64,000 nt of DNA from positions 1,116,001 to 1,180,000 of the forward strand of contig JAHLEZ010000011.1 of NCBI GenBank assembly GCA_020726505.1. The letters are read 5' to 3'. The first letter of the stretch is position 1; every line of letters starts with the position of its first letter. The DNA is from Leptodontidium sp. MPI-SDFR-AT-0119. Lineage: Eukaryota > Ascomycota > Leotiomycetes > Helotiales > Leptodontidiaceae. Of this stretch, positions 24,396 to 36,002 are shown piece after piece. The notes beneath the pieces were generated by a model. It was given only the letters and a program-made list of their open reading frames with translations. It made no database searches and was not told where the DNA came from. The position numbers and the translations under genes were made by a program.

Positions 24396-26002
24396 GTTTG
24401 TGAGTTCTATCGAAGCCGGCGCCGTGGTGAGGAGAGAATAATGGCTTGGGCGCCATCAACGAAGTTCTCTGTTGAATGTTGGAGTAGGGCCGGAAGTGAC
24501 GAGGGGCAGGCTTGAGGTCTAAATGCCAAGCCCCAACAGCCGTGCATGCAACAAGGCTGACAAGAAAATGGATTTCATCAGCCTTGTACCTACCTCGATA
24601 AATTTTGCCAGGACAATCACAAGTGCAAAAGAGTTATTAAGTTCGCTTTGAGATTGTACTCCAAATGTCATGTCCAACCTCGTTTCCAATTTAAAATTGC
24701 GAAAACGCTTAAAACTCGACTCCAAATACAGGCTCGGCAAGCTACTTTTTCTCATCTCCTCTCACCAACAATCCAAGCTATCGTCCTGCCCTGTAACAAA
24801 TCAGAGTCTCTCGATGACTATTCAAAAGAATTTAGAATTCAGCTATTCATGACTATGTACAACGAGGCCATTTCGCTAAATACGGATTGGGAGAGCACAG
24901 AATGCGAAGTTACCAAGTCAGATCTTTGTTCAATTTGAAAGCTATATCTTTGTTGATAGAACGAAACGCCTTGTTGCCTCACTGACAACAGAAGTTCTGA
25001 GATTTATCAGTATTGTTTCTTGTCTCTTTTCGTAACTTAGATTCATATTCCAGAAGGCGAGATGGTTCTTCATTCATTACCTTGACTTCGAGTGTATCTT
25101 GTGGGATGACACACATTTGAGCTGGCTTTCACATTTAGGAATCGGGTAACTCTTCTTTTCACTCACGGAATATAATGGATAATTTAAAACTGTTCACGAT
25201 GTGCATAGAGTTCCAATCCGAGCTCTAATTGCTTCCATGTTAACGGAGCTCTTCCTATCGCTCTCTCATATTCTCGTCAAGTCAATACTCAACAAACTGG
25301 CGACCAAAACCATCTTTCTTCCTATTTCCTATTTATAGGTATCTTCATGGCTGACGCAATGCGAAAATTGTCGGACTTGGGCGTACGATATTTGAGCTCC
25401 CCATCGCTAACAGGAGAGCTGTCCGCGGGGAGGGCTTCATTATAGTAATTCGGTTCTATTTCAGCCAACCTAGAAACCTTGAGGGGAAAATGGTGTGGAT
25501 GTGAGATCTGAGTTAATTGGATATGTTGATGGCTGGAGTGTTAGAATGGGTGTGAAAGGGGTGATGGGGAATGTGGTCATGAGGGCTGGCGGGGCTGGCA
25601 GTGCTGGAAGTAAGTCTTATGTTCAGACGTACACACCATAATTCTCAGCTGGTAGGGCAAAAGCTCCAGTCTCCAGTTTAATAGGAGAGTAGTCAATGTC
25701 GAGTTGGTTTACTAATACCGAGCTTCAGAGTCGAAGGTGATGTAACTTGTTAAAGAGTCAACAAAGACATCACGCTTGACAGTAGAATCGATGCTAGAGC
25801 TTCCTGTTGATACGAAAAATCTCTGGGACAGTGGCATTCCTTAGACCGGCCCGGACAGGAATCGTGTATAATTACGAGAGACCAATGATCCAATTTAATA
25901 ATCTATAACATCGTAAACGACTCTAACCTAAAACCCTAAGCAGCAAGGAGCACCCATATCAACTCTAAGATCTACATCCACATCTCCATCAACCATATTT
26001 AT
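24396..26002. other. Spacer, no gene seen
   Basis: About 1.6 kb between the inositol-type transporter start (minus) and the end of the dioxygenase gene (minus). Only short unconvincing frames occur. A GTACCTACCTCG motif lies near 24587. The left part should contain the transporter promoter. Confidence 0.6.
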
Positions 26003-27581
26003 CTAAACCTTCTTGACATCAACATTCCTCTCCTCGCAATACTTCTGCACCTCCTTTGTGAGTGTCTCCTTCTGCTGGATAGCAAACTCCATAATCTCTT
26101 CACACTTCTTCCCCAGTCCCTGCTTCCCGTTTCCTTCCCACACATCAACCATTGCGTTCAGCACTGCTTGCAGCTGATTTGGCAACCAAGTCACGATCGG
26201 GCTGCCGCCGGTAGCAACTGGATGCGCGGTCTTCTTAAGGATATACTCCCGAGTGAAGGTCCAATGTCTCCATCGGAAATCGCGCACTTGATCCAGGGCT
26301 TGGAGGTAGAAGGCGGTGGATGTGGGGTCTTGAAGTGCGTAAGATCTGAGAGAGAGGAGAGTAGACCGCGAGCGCACGTATTCCAGGAACTCTCTGTGGT
26401 TACCTGGTCTGTAGGAACGGAAATCCTGCAAGATTGCCGTGAGGGGGGTGTCGGGCATGGCAATCTGGAGAAGATTGTCGCAAAGTGGGATCTGGACTTC
26501 TGATTAGCTGGTTTTGGGATTGAAGTGTTGATATTGGGAACTTGCCATGCTATCATTCGCACCGGATTCTCCTCGGAACGACATTGGTTCCTCTGAAACA
26601 CCTTCGTATACAACTCCGTGGGGGAACATGCTCTGGCTTGTAATACCGAAGATGAATGTCCGGAAAGAAATGTAATCGCCTGGCTTACTCTTTCCCCACA
26701 TACCTCCCAACGAGTCAATTTCAGGCGTCTCTGCAAAAGGAAGAGATGGGAGAGGAGGGGAGGGGGTTACTCACCATCCATTACTTTGTTGACTTTGGTC
26801 ATGCTGGTGACAACTTTCTCCATGCCGACATTGAAAGCTTCACGATCATTGGACTCGCATGCATCGAGAGCTGAAACGACACCATCGACCAGTGGTCCAG
26901 AGTTCTGGACCATGTCGACGTGAACGAGCACGAAGCCTGCTTCAGATGACTTTGGGTCGAGACCATGCTCGAAGGCACGGATGAGACGCAGGTTGTCATA
27001 TTCAAGACCTTTGTTGGGGTCTTCAAGACGATAGTTGAAGAGAGCATATGAACCAGCGTACTCCATGAAAGGCTTGAATCCAGCACTATTTATGCATCAG
27101 TATTGTGAACACAGGAGTTGAAGGGTACTTACAGCTCAGCGCATCGAGAGATGGGCAAGGCAATGACTGCAGGGAGAGTCTGACGACCGAGTCCGTACCC
27201 CTCGCCTTTCAAGTAGCGCTCATGGCAAGGCTCGAGGAGATAGGCTGAGGCAAGGAAGGAATAATCTCTGTAGATGGCATTCATCAAAGGTAGGTTGTCC
27301 TTGTACTTGTTGATGGCAGAGGTCAAGTCTGGCAACTCCTTGAGGACGGTCTCGCCGAGAGTGAAGGTAGCAAGTAGACCTGGCATGCCATCCAAGGTCT
27401 TGATGGGCATCCGGGTGAGGATGGATTCCAGTGCGTCGAACTCTGCTGGGAGTTGGATGATGGGTTCTTGTCGTGGAAGGAATCCTCTTGTAGTTGATAC
27501 CATGAAGGCTGGCATTGTGGTATCCTCTGGCTTGGTGTCACGGAGGACAGTAAAAGGAGGAGCGGTGGCAATAGATCCCAT
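26003..27581 (-). CDS. Indoleamine 2,3-dioxygenase (Bna2/IDO family)
   Basis: Four exons (27581..27133, 27085..26775, 26730..26546, 26491..26003) encode 477 aa. The enzyme opens the indole ring of L-tryptophan to N-formylkynurenine, the first step of the kynurenine route to NAD. Family landmarks appear in order: GFLPRQEPIIQLPAEFDALE at the N-terminus, LPAVIALPISRCAELAG, YNYRL-like ALFNYRLED, LVHVDMV, SFRTFIFG, SFRGESGAND, and the C-terminal FRWRHWTFTREYI followed by ATGGSPIVTWLPNQL. His391 in RHWTF is the expected proximal haem ligand. Length and order are normal for fungal IDOs. The third intron starts with GC instead of GT (GCAAGT, 26545 downward); the reading frame and the conserved GANDSM-IPLCDNLLQ join require it. 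The protein is normally cytosolic. No other kynurenine gene is nearby. Confidence 0.95.
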
Positions 27582-30500
27582 CTTGTGTATGAGAAGTGAT
27601 TAGAGGAGGAGAAGGTAAGATCTTGAGCTACAAGTGCCGGATTTGGGGCAGGAAACTGGCTAGAAAGAGTTTGAAGAAGTTGAGAAATGTGTTCTGAAGA
27701 ATGAAGACAAAGGTTCTGGGAAATCGAGGGGGATTTTGGGCTTTTTATCTTGTTTGTGCGTGGCCGGAAGTAAATCCGGCCTCAAGATTATAATACAACC
27801 TGGTATCCACTTACCAAATACTTTGATAAGGGAAATGCTCTACTGGGTAGACTCATGTCTAGTCAAGAGAGATGTTCGATATCCATCCAACTCTTAAACA
27901 CTGAACAGTTTGAAGAAGTAGTGTAAACAAAAAGGTGAGGATGAACTCAACAACACGGAACTGAAAACAACACAAGAAAAGTAAACAAGAGGCTTCTATG
28001 CCAGTCAAAGTCCCAAATCTCGCCCGGACATGCTAAAGACCTCGCATGAATATCGTATCACACCTTCTGGCATCTTACTACCATGGTGAAGACAGATCAG
28101 CTTCATCAGAGTAAAGAAATAATGATGCTATTCAGGTCAAGCGACAGGATGGCCCATTATATCTCGCTTGCATCTCATTGGTCTGGCCGGAATGGAAACC
28201 GTCTGTGTGGGCCAGACTAAACAATCCCACTTACGAGATAACAAAAGTGCGGTCTGGAGCTGGTTCGGGCAATTATCTACCACGTGATAGATGAAAGGCC
28301 AATGGGAAGGAAGATATTGGACGACTGATCCATGAAAGCCAAAGTCTAAACACGCAAGCCGATAGACCGAATGAGGAAAATAGATCCGGGGCAGTTGTGA
28401 CATGATTTCCAGATGCAGTTGGAAATTGATATTGACTAGGAATGCCATACACTCGAGATCTTTGTCAACGAAAAATCCGCATTCATGTTTCCCTCCTGAC
28501 GGATATTTTGCTAGCACATGTGCAGAGTACTTGGTGCCTAAGCAAATTTTGTATGTGCATCAGGGAGTCGAAAGCAAAGAGCGCAAAACCATTCAACGAA
28601 TGAATACAAATGAGCCAAAATATGAAAACTGGCAGCTGTCCGGAGACTCCAACGACGAATCCATAGAAGATTCTCCAAAATGGAAAATGTACGCTGCAAA
28701 ATAGACACTCGTGATCCTCTAAGCCTTTCGACACTCTTGAGAGATATGAAGGTCCGAACAGCGCAGGGTATCCCACCCAAAGATAGAGCTTGCCAGATAC
28801 TAAGGTTGTACCAAAGGTTCGCCTCCATTTGGAATCTTGCGGCGCTGGCGTTGTTCGGAATGAGGGAACTACGTTACCTAACTTTCGAACGTGCAGGGTT
28901 GATCTTGGGATCGCCCAAATGGCAGTCCACGCCATCTGGGCCATTTATATAGCTCTCATGGACTGTAACAGATGGAAGCCTGGGAAGGAGATGGGATGGC
29001 CGAAAAATCGAGATGCTAACAGTTGTGAGGTGGAATAATTATTGACTCTCGACGTAATAGCACCTGCCGTATTGAGGCTGATATCGGTGACCCCAAGAAC
29101 TTTTGCTTTCTGATCGATGTTGCGTTTGATCACAAATCCGTCCATATCAGAGAAACGGGAATAAGCCAGCGTCCACTGCACCCTGTCGATTTTTGTAGTA
29201 GATGAAGGTCTGATCTTACATTGCCCTGCTTTGTCCCAAAGGAGCTATACCTCATGCTCGTTCAAATGCATGATGCCCCGACTGAAATGAATCTTCGTCC
29301 ATGATCTCACCTGTTCGAGGCTAGCCAAATTCGCCTCCGATGAAGCGATTTGCTTTCCTACCTACCTAGGTATACAATTCACTTCAAAGACCAAAACTAA
29401 GGCTTACTTAAACCCGAGCTCGGCTTTTCCTTGAAGTCAATGTTCTGAAATGATTTAGCGACTTTGAATAGGCTCTCATTCATGGAGCGAAGGCTACCTA
29501 CCTACCTACCTGAAGAGCTATCGCTTCACTGGAGACGAATTTGGCTAGCCTCGATTGTGTGTTTGGGTATATTTAGAGCTGGATTGTCAAGGTGCATGCT
29601 ATGATCGAGCAGAGACAGCGCTAAAGATGTCGGCGGTAACCGGTCTGACTATGCAGGCCATTGACAAATTTGGGGTGGTATCTGGAACTGTGCAAGAAAC
29701 ATCGACGATAATAAATACCTTAGCAGATGCTGCTGAGCCAAGAGGGGAGAGGATTCGAAGCATTGAATGCCCCGATCTTGGTGCAGGACATTGGAATTAG
29801 TAAGGCAGAAGCACGGAGGTATCATTTACAAAATACCAATGGCAGAAGGTTAGAGGGAAATGCCACGACTTAAGGTGACAACACAGACGCGACCAGGAGA
29901 AAGCACGAGGCGTGTTCCGTGAAGCTGAAGCCCAAAGCAGATACTTACGGAGAGGAGCGAAAAGTTTGGCTTAATCCAGTATGCTCTGTAGAACCTTGGC
30001 TAACATCGAGGCAGGTTTCTATTGAATTTAGCCGAGAGAATCGCATCTCAAGTTCTCAGCACACTTTGTAGTAGGGTTGGAGATGGAATAAGACGTGAAG
30101 TCTAGTGGAGGAGGAGGAGTTGATGAGACAAGAAAGGAAAGGCCAATCCCAGCTTCAGAACTAGGCGGGTGAGATGCAGCATCCTGACGGATGTATTCGA
30201 GAGTGGGTCTTCCGGCAGCTGAGCCAACAAATGTAACAACGTAGCTAGCTCTCTTCTGCTTGAACCATCGCTTCTCCAAGTTAAACTGAACCCGAGGCAA
30301 GAATTTGAATCTTATTCGAACTCGAGGGACTCACCCCATCCATCCTCCAATGTTTTCCACTAACCTTAATCTTAGCCCTCTTGTAAGCCCATCCCAGTCG
30401 ATTAAAGTTTCCTTACGTTATGTTGCGATACGCACAGTGACGATTTCAAGTGTGTAGCGTGCGTCAGCAAAGTTCAAAAGTTGCGTTGCAATCGAAGACG

Positions 30501-30782
30501 AAGTAAAGTCCCACAGAGTGGTCTAGCGTCCGGTGGGATGAGATGAGGTGCCCTGGCCCGGCCTTGTCCCGCCGGGAAGCCCCATCAAACCAGCAGCTCA
30601 GCCAATCCGGTGCTCAGCATTGCAAAGCCCCCACCACGAGCTCGACATCATCGACCTCATCAGCTCATTCCTACATGAGATATACCTGGGTACTTCAAAC
30701 CCAAAGCCATTCGTATAATCTCGGTGTTGTTCTCACGTTCCAGCTTCTCTGAACTTCAAACAAAATCTCCTATTGCCATTAC
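27582..30782. other. Divergent spacer between dioxygenase and AIF-like gene
   Basis: About 3.2 kb containing the promoters of the minus-strand dioxygenase and the plus-strand oxidoreductase. Overlapping open frames of 80-150 codons on both strands at 28.1-29.2 kb show no domain or splice logic. Two CCTA repeat clusters (29357..29372 and 29495..29511) stand out. No gene is supported. Confidence 0.55.
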
Positions 30783-32905
30783 ATGCTCTCGCCGCGTTTC
30801 TTCCTTCGAACCGGACTTCGATACACTGTTCGTCAAGCTTCACCCCGCAATCCGAGGATTACGCAAGCAATTTCAACGACGTCACGAAATATGGCTCAGG
30901 AATATAAATTGAAAGGCCTCACGAGCCTCGACCTGAAGGCGGGAGAGAAGAGAGAAGTCGAAGTAGAGGGAATTGACGAAGGAAAGGTCTTACTGTGCAA
31001 CGTTGGCGGCAAGGTCTCAGCTCTGGGCTCCAAGTGCACCCATTATGGAGCTCCAATGGTTAAGGGAGTCTTAACAGGTATGTTGATGCCCAAATGCGAT
31101 CTGAAAGCGAACTCTTGTGAATGTCGTTTTCGAATTTGGGATTTTCAATGCTGGTATTGTGAAGGCTAGCTAACTCGTTCTCTAGGAGACGGCCGAATTA
31201 CTTGTCCATGGCACGGAGGTAAGAAACCCACTCTCCGAATCATGCAACTTTCAACTGATCTCTGTTCGCAGCTTGCTTCAAGGCTTCGAACGGTGATATC
31301 GAGAATGCTCCGGCAATCGATTCACTTCCATCCTTTCAACTGACCGAGAAGAACGGCTCCGTCTACATCACCGGCGAACAACAAATTATAAAGGGCAGCA
31401 GGCGGAAGCCCAATGTCAAGATATCAGGTGCCCAAAGTGCTGAGAAGGTTGTCATTGTCGGAGGTGGAAGTGGTGCGTTGGGGACCTTGGAGGCTTTGCG
31501 AGAGAATGGCTACCGTGGATCCATTACTCTGATCGGTAGTGAAGGGGTTTTGCCCTACGATCGTACAAAGCTCTCCAAAGCTCTGATTGATGATCATTCT
31601 AAGATCGCTCTGAGGAACGAGGATTGGTTTAAGGAAGGTTCCGTTGATGCCATTTCCGATGAAGTAACTGCAGTCGACTTTAGTGGCAAGAAGGTGTCGA
31701 CGAAGAGTGGCAGTAAGTTCTAGACCCCACGATAGAGTACCTATACTAATGCATACCTGCAGGCTCTTATTCCTACAGCAAACTTGTTTTGGCCACTGGC
31801 GGCACTCCAAGAAGTCTCCCATTGCCAGGATTCAAGGACCTGTCCAACATCTTTCTTCTCCGTACTATTCCCCACGTCAAAGCCATCAACAGTGCCATTG
31901 GCGGGAAGAACAAGAAGATTGTTATGTATGTCCTTTCCTGCCTCAAATTCCTTGGTCTTGAGGTTGTTCGAGAAAAGTGTGTGCTAATATCATGATCAGC
32001 ATCGGAAGTTCTTTTATTGGTATGGAAGTTGCGAATGCGGTTGCCAAGGATAACGATGTAACGGTCGTGGGCATGGAGAAGGCGCCGCTTGAGAGGATCA
32101 TGGTAAGATACGAGCGTCCTACCCTCTTCAGCATCTCAAGAGTGCCCCTGAGACCTGAGTAAACGAGTAGTTGCTGACTTCCCGTTCTTCACAGGGTGAA
32201 GAGGTTGGAAAAATCTTCCAAAAGGCATTGGAGAAGAATGGAGTCAAGTTCCAGATGTCTGCTGGAGTCGAAAAGGCCGTCCCGTCAGAATCCGATTCGT
32301 CCAAGGTCGGTGGTATAGTTTTGAAAGATGGCACTACTCTGCCAGCAGATTTGGTTATCCTTGGCACCGGGGTTTCTCCCGCGACCACTTTCTTGGACAA
32401 GGGAGTTGAACTTCAAAAGGACGGGTCCCTCAAAACAGATGAGCATTTTGCCGTATCTGGGCTTAAGGATGTCTATGCCATTGGCGATATTGCAACTTAC
32501 CCCTACCATGGACCTGGTGGCGAAGGTTCTCTCACTCGCATCGAGCATTGGAATGTTGCACAAAATGCTGGCCGCAGTGTGGCAGCCAACATCATCGATC
32601 CTTCTGCAAAGGCCAAGGCATTCATCCCGATTTTCTGGTCTGCCCTTGGATCTCAACTTCGGTACTGTGGCAATACCCCGAACGGATGGGATGACTTGGT
32701 ACTACAAGGCCAGCCAGAGGAGGCTAAGTTCGTGGCTTTTTACACAAAAGGAGAAACTGTGGTTGCGGTTGGCACAATGGGAATCGATCCTGTAATGGTG
32801 GCATCTTCAGAGTTGATGAGACGGGGAGCGATGCCTACGAAGAGCGAGTTGAAAAAGGGCGTTGACGTTCTTTCGATCACCATCCCAGCTGAGGTTAAGA
32901 TATGA
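30783..32905 (+). CDS. Rieske-FAD oxidoreductase, AIFM3/AIFL-like, mitochondrial
   Basis: Six exons (30783..31077, 31186..31218, 31272..31712, 31763..31925, 32000..32102, 32195..32905) encode 581 aa. Residues 1-36 are Arg/Ser/Thr-rich without acidic residues (MLSPRFFLRTGLR), like a mitochondrial presequence. A second Met at residue 37 (MAQEYK) could start a cytosolic form. Residues 40-145 form a Rieske [2Fe-2S] domain with ligands Cys85/His87 (CTH) and Cys105/His108 (CPWH). A pyridine-nucleotide-disulfide reductase module follows: FAD-binding VVIVGGGSGALG near 169-180, LVLATGGTPR, NAD-binding IIGSSFIGMEVA near 311, and the second FAD motif YAIGDIATYP near 439 with Asp443. The C-terminal domain covers FWSALGSQLRYCG onward. 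The order is that of apoptosis-inducing factor 3 (AIFM3). The substrate in fungi is unknown; NADH-dependent electron transfer is likely. A role in cell death would be inference from the family name. Confidence 0.92.
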
Positions 32906-34016
32906 ACTGGTTCACAAGGGCAACGATGTGTACTTGGTTTGTAATGAGCGAAATAATTTCACGAGTAGCACACGATCCTCAAAGAAGCCTGAAAATCTGA
33001 TTTCCTTCTTCTCGTTTTCCAAAGGCCAAACGGTTATTCATCTGCAATTTTGCGTCGTCCATGGTTTGTAAACACAGCTCGTGCCTCGCAAGAATACGTG
33101 TCAATGCGAGTATGGATCATTATCACTCCTATGCAAAGACATGGATTTCTCTTAGTGTCTGGCTTCTCAGGCTTCTCTAATTGACATCAAAAGAGCCGAG
33201 ATCCATCCACCCATCTCATGATTCCCATCCTCCTCAGAAGCCGACGAAATTGCGATTGGAGCGGCAGTATCGGAGCATTTAAGATTTTAAGCATCCGCTG
33301 CAATTCGTGGATCATCTATTTGACATCCAAAGCACCCTGCATCGGGTCATTTCTACCTGCGATTCATGCAAGTGATTGGTGGCTTATCAGGAATGAAACA
33401 GTCTCACCTGATCAACAGGTCCCTCTTGCAGAATATCGAGCGCATCTTGACTTTTACAAGTAGAATATTTCTTATCGGACTAGAATTTTTAGGGCAGTAC
33501 AGTCTAGAATTTTTTATCTGCCTGATTGGTCTTGCTAATTGAGTGCTGTACAGTTGGTGAGGGCCACCGAGCTGGAAACAATACTTTTGCTTTTGGGAGC
33601 TCACACTAAGTAAGTGCAAGGACAACAACCCAGAATTGGGGAACAAAAGCACCAAGAGGCAGGATCGTGGGGCCAATAACGAGGATTTACATGACGGTAG
33701 TCAAATTCAACCGCAGCACAGCTTCTTTAGGTAAGTTTTTATACTAGTGCAATCTTCGGAGGATTACACTGAAATGAGGGGTTGTGGTCCCTTCATCAAA
33801 CAGAAACAAACAATGGGCCTGGTCAACATGGGATGAACCCTCCGCTTTCATCTACAAGTCCCATGCTGCTAGTACCGTCCTCAAAAGCTTCCCACGAATG
33901 GGACCAATTTACTTTCTCACTGGGGGGATTATAACATGCTGCCCTTTCCGTTTCCTATTTTCGCTTCTGATTATCCTTTCCGTTTCTCTTGAACTGCGCT
34001 CGTCCGCTCACGCATA
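32906..34016. other. Spacer upstream of arabinanase, no gene seen
   Basis: The downstream region of the AIF-like gene and the promoter of the secreted arabinanase. It contains only short frames. A candidate catabolite-repressor site at 33920 is listed separately. Confidence 0.6.
33920..33925 (+). promoter_or_regulatory. Candidate CreA/Cre1 carbon-repression site
   Basis: CTGGGG matches the SYGGRG consensus of the fungal carbon catabolite repressor and lies about 95 bp before the arabinanase start codon. CreA control of arabinanase genes is established in Aspergillus. A six-base match alone is weak evidence. Confidence 0.3.
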
Positions 34017-35321
34017 ATGTTTCAATTCTTCAATCACCTTCTGGTCGCCGCCCTGGCGGTGGTACCAACTCTCGTTCAAGGCTACTCCGACCCAGGTGCT
34101 TGTAGTGGAGCATGCTGGGCACACGATCCGGCAATCATCCAACGTGCCTCAGATGGCAAGTACTACAAGTTCAACACGGGAGGAAATATGGAAATAGCCA
34201 CAGCTACAAACCTTGCTGGACCTTGGACATTGAAGGGATTCGTTCTTACGAGTGGAAGCTCGATTTCCAATGCTGGAAGCAAAGATTGCTGGGTTTGTGC
34301 TGTTGCATCTGGAATTTATTATGAGGTATCTGACACTATAAACAGGCTCCAGATGTTACACTTGTTAACGGCGTATACCATTTGTATTATTCTGTTTCTA
34401 CTTTCGGCACTCAGGTCAGAAAACACGTTTCTTGTTTTTCTACTTCTTGAGAGCCAGGTCTTTGGCAAGCATACTTCGGATAAAATATCCATCCGTGTCT
34501 CTCAGTTCCAGGACATTCAAATAATCAATGTTAATATGCCAAACAGGACAGTGCAATTGGCCTAGCTACAAGTACGACCTTAGACCCCGGATCATGGACC
34601 GACAAGGGATCAGTTGGCGTCACCTCTAGCTCAGCAAAAAGCTACAACGCCATCGATGCCAATTTGATAGCTGTCGGAAGCTCCTACTACCTGTTTGTCA
34701 TTTCCCTTTTCCCGTTACCCGAAGAATTTCTAGCGAAGTTTCCTCTAGCTCTTCTCAAATACTGACCCTTTCGTTACCTAGAAACTTCGGGTCTTTCTGG
34801 CACGACATCTACCAAGTTCAGCTCAACGCTGCAGCCACTAAAGGCGGTGGAGCAGCTGCATACAACATCGAATATGATTCTACTGGAGGCTCCCCATGCG
34901 AAGGGTCCTACATGTTCTACTACAGCGGCTACTACTACCTTACTTGGTCAAGAGGTGTCTGCTGTGGTTACGATAAGTACGTACCACCCTCCATACTGCC
35001 GCCGAAAGCGTAGCTAACGAGCACTCCAGAACCAAGCCTGCCGCAGGCGCAGAGTACAAGATCATGATGTGCCGCAGCACGTCCGCCACTGGTTCTTTTG
35101 TCGACAAGAACGGCAAGGCATGCACAGCCAACGGAGGTTCCGTGCTGCTTGAATCCCATGGCAACATCTACGGACCAGGTGGACAGGGCGTCTTCAATGA
35201 CAAGAGCAAGGGCTTGGTCCTATACTACCACTATGCTGACACCAATGTTGGACTTGGTGATGGAGCGTATCTGTTTGGATGGAACGTTCTCAACTGGTCT
35301 GGCGGATGGCCTTCTGTTTAG
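34017..35321 (+). CDS. Secreted GH43 endo-1,5-alpha-L-arabinanase
   Basis: Five exons (34017..34292, 34346..34414, 34547..34692, 34782..34976, 35030..35321) encode 325 aa. Residues 1-22 form a signal peptide with a hydrophobic core ([13 protein letters not shown]), cut before YSDPG. The mature enzyme is a five-bladed propeller of the GH43 type. The general base is Asp37 in WAHDPAII, the pKa-tuning aspartate is Asp152 in NAIDANL, and the general acid is Glu204 in [10 protein letters not shown]. Other family segments are [36 protein letters not shown] and [14 protein letters not shown]. It should cut internal alpha-1,5 links in the arabinan side chains of plant pectin outside the cell. The length is normal for fungal AbnA-type enzymes. 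Two of its four introns begin GTTTGT instead of the usual GTAAGT. A candidate CreA site precedes it. Confidence 0.94.
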
Positions 35322-36002
35322 GCTGTCGATTTCCGCGTTGTTTTGGCAACATAGCGACTGCTTCTCTACTCACGTTTTTGTCTGGAGTAGGCGAGCTTTT
35401 TTACTTCTTGGAAATACTTTAGGGCGCCACCGGGATAGGTAAGTGGCATTTGTACATACCAAAACTGGCTGCAATATCAAACCTCTTTATGTAACATTCA
35501 CATGTGTCAATCTTGAACTCCTTGGCTCTGCGAGTGGTCAGTCCCCTATCTTTTGCTTACTATCAGAAATTTCGAGAGCTTTCATCATGAGAAGACGAAT
35601 CAAACAGGTATTTGGATTCTGACTGGTAGGTAAATCTTCCTACGCCGCTCTGGACAAACGATATATCTTCCAACCGAGCAGAAACTCAGACCGTATGCGA
35701 AACAACAATGACTCTTGCATCTAGGCGAGAGTCAAGTATCTGTAAAGCACCAGCAGAACTCGTTAATTGAACCGAATTGCTTTTAATGAAGCTATTCCTC
35801 GCGCCCTACGAAGACATTGTCATAACTGGACGGGATGCCAGCCTAGAGCTCAAGCCCCACTCTCCCTCACCCCACTTCTTCACTTCACTTCAGCATAAGT
35901 ATAACAAACCACATACAACAACATCATTGATCGACAGTAACCCCGAGGGATTAATCCAGAAACCACTTCTCTAGAGCAGTTCATTTCTCTCTCGCCCTCA
36001 AA

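Noticed and set aside
19099..27581. Secondary-metabolite cluster from two MFS transporters plus a dioxygenase
   Set aside because: No synthase, P450, methyltransferase or cluster regulator is present. The dioxygenase is a primary kynurenine enzyme and one transporter is an inositol-type porter.
28137..29181. Cluster of overlapping 80-150 codon frames
   Set aside because: Frames on both strands overlap with none preferred, and no splice sites join them into a protein with family features.
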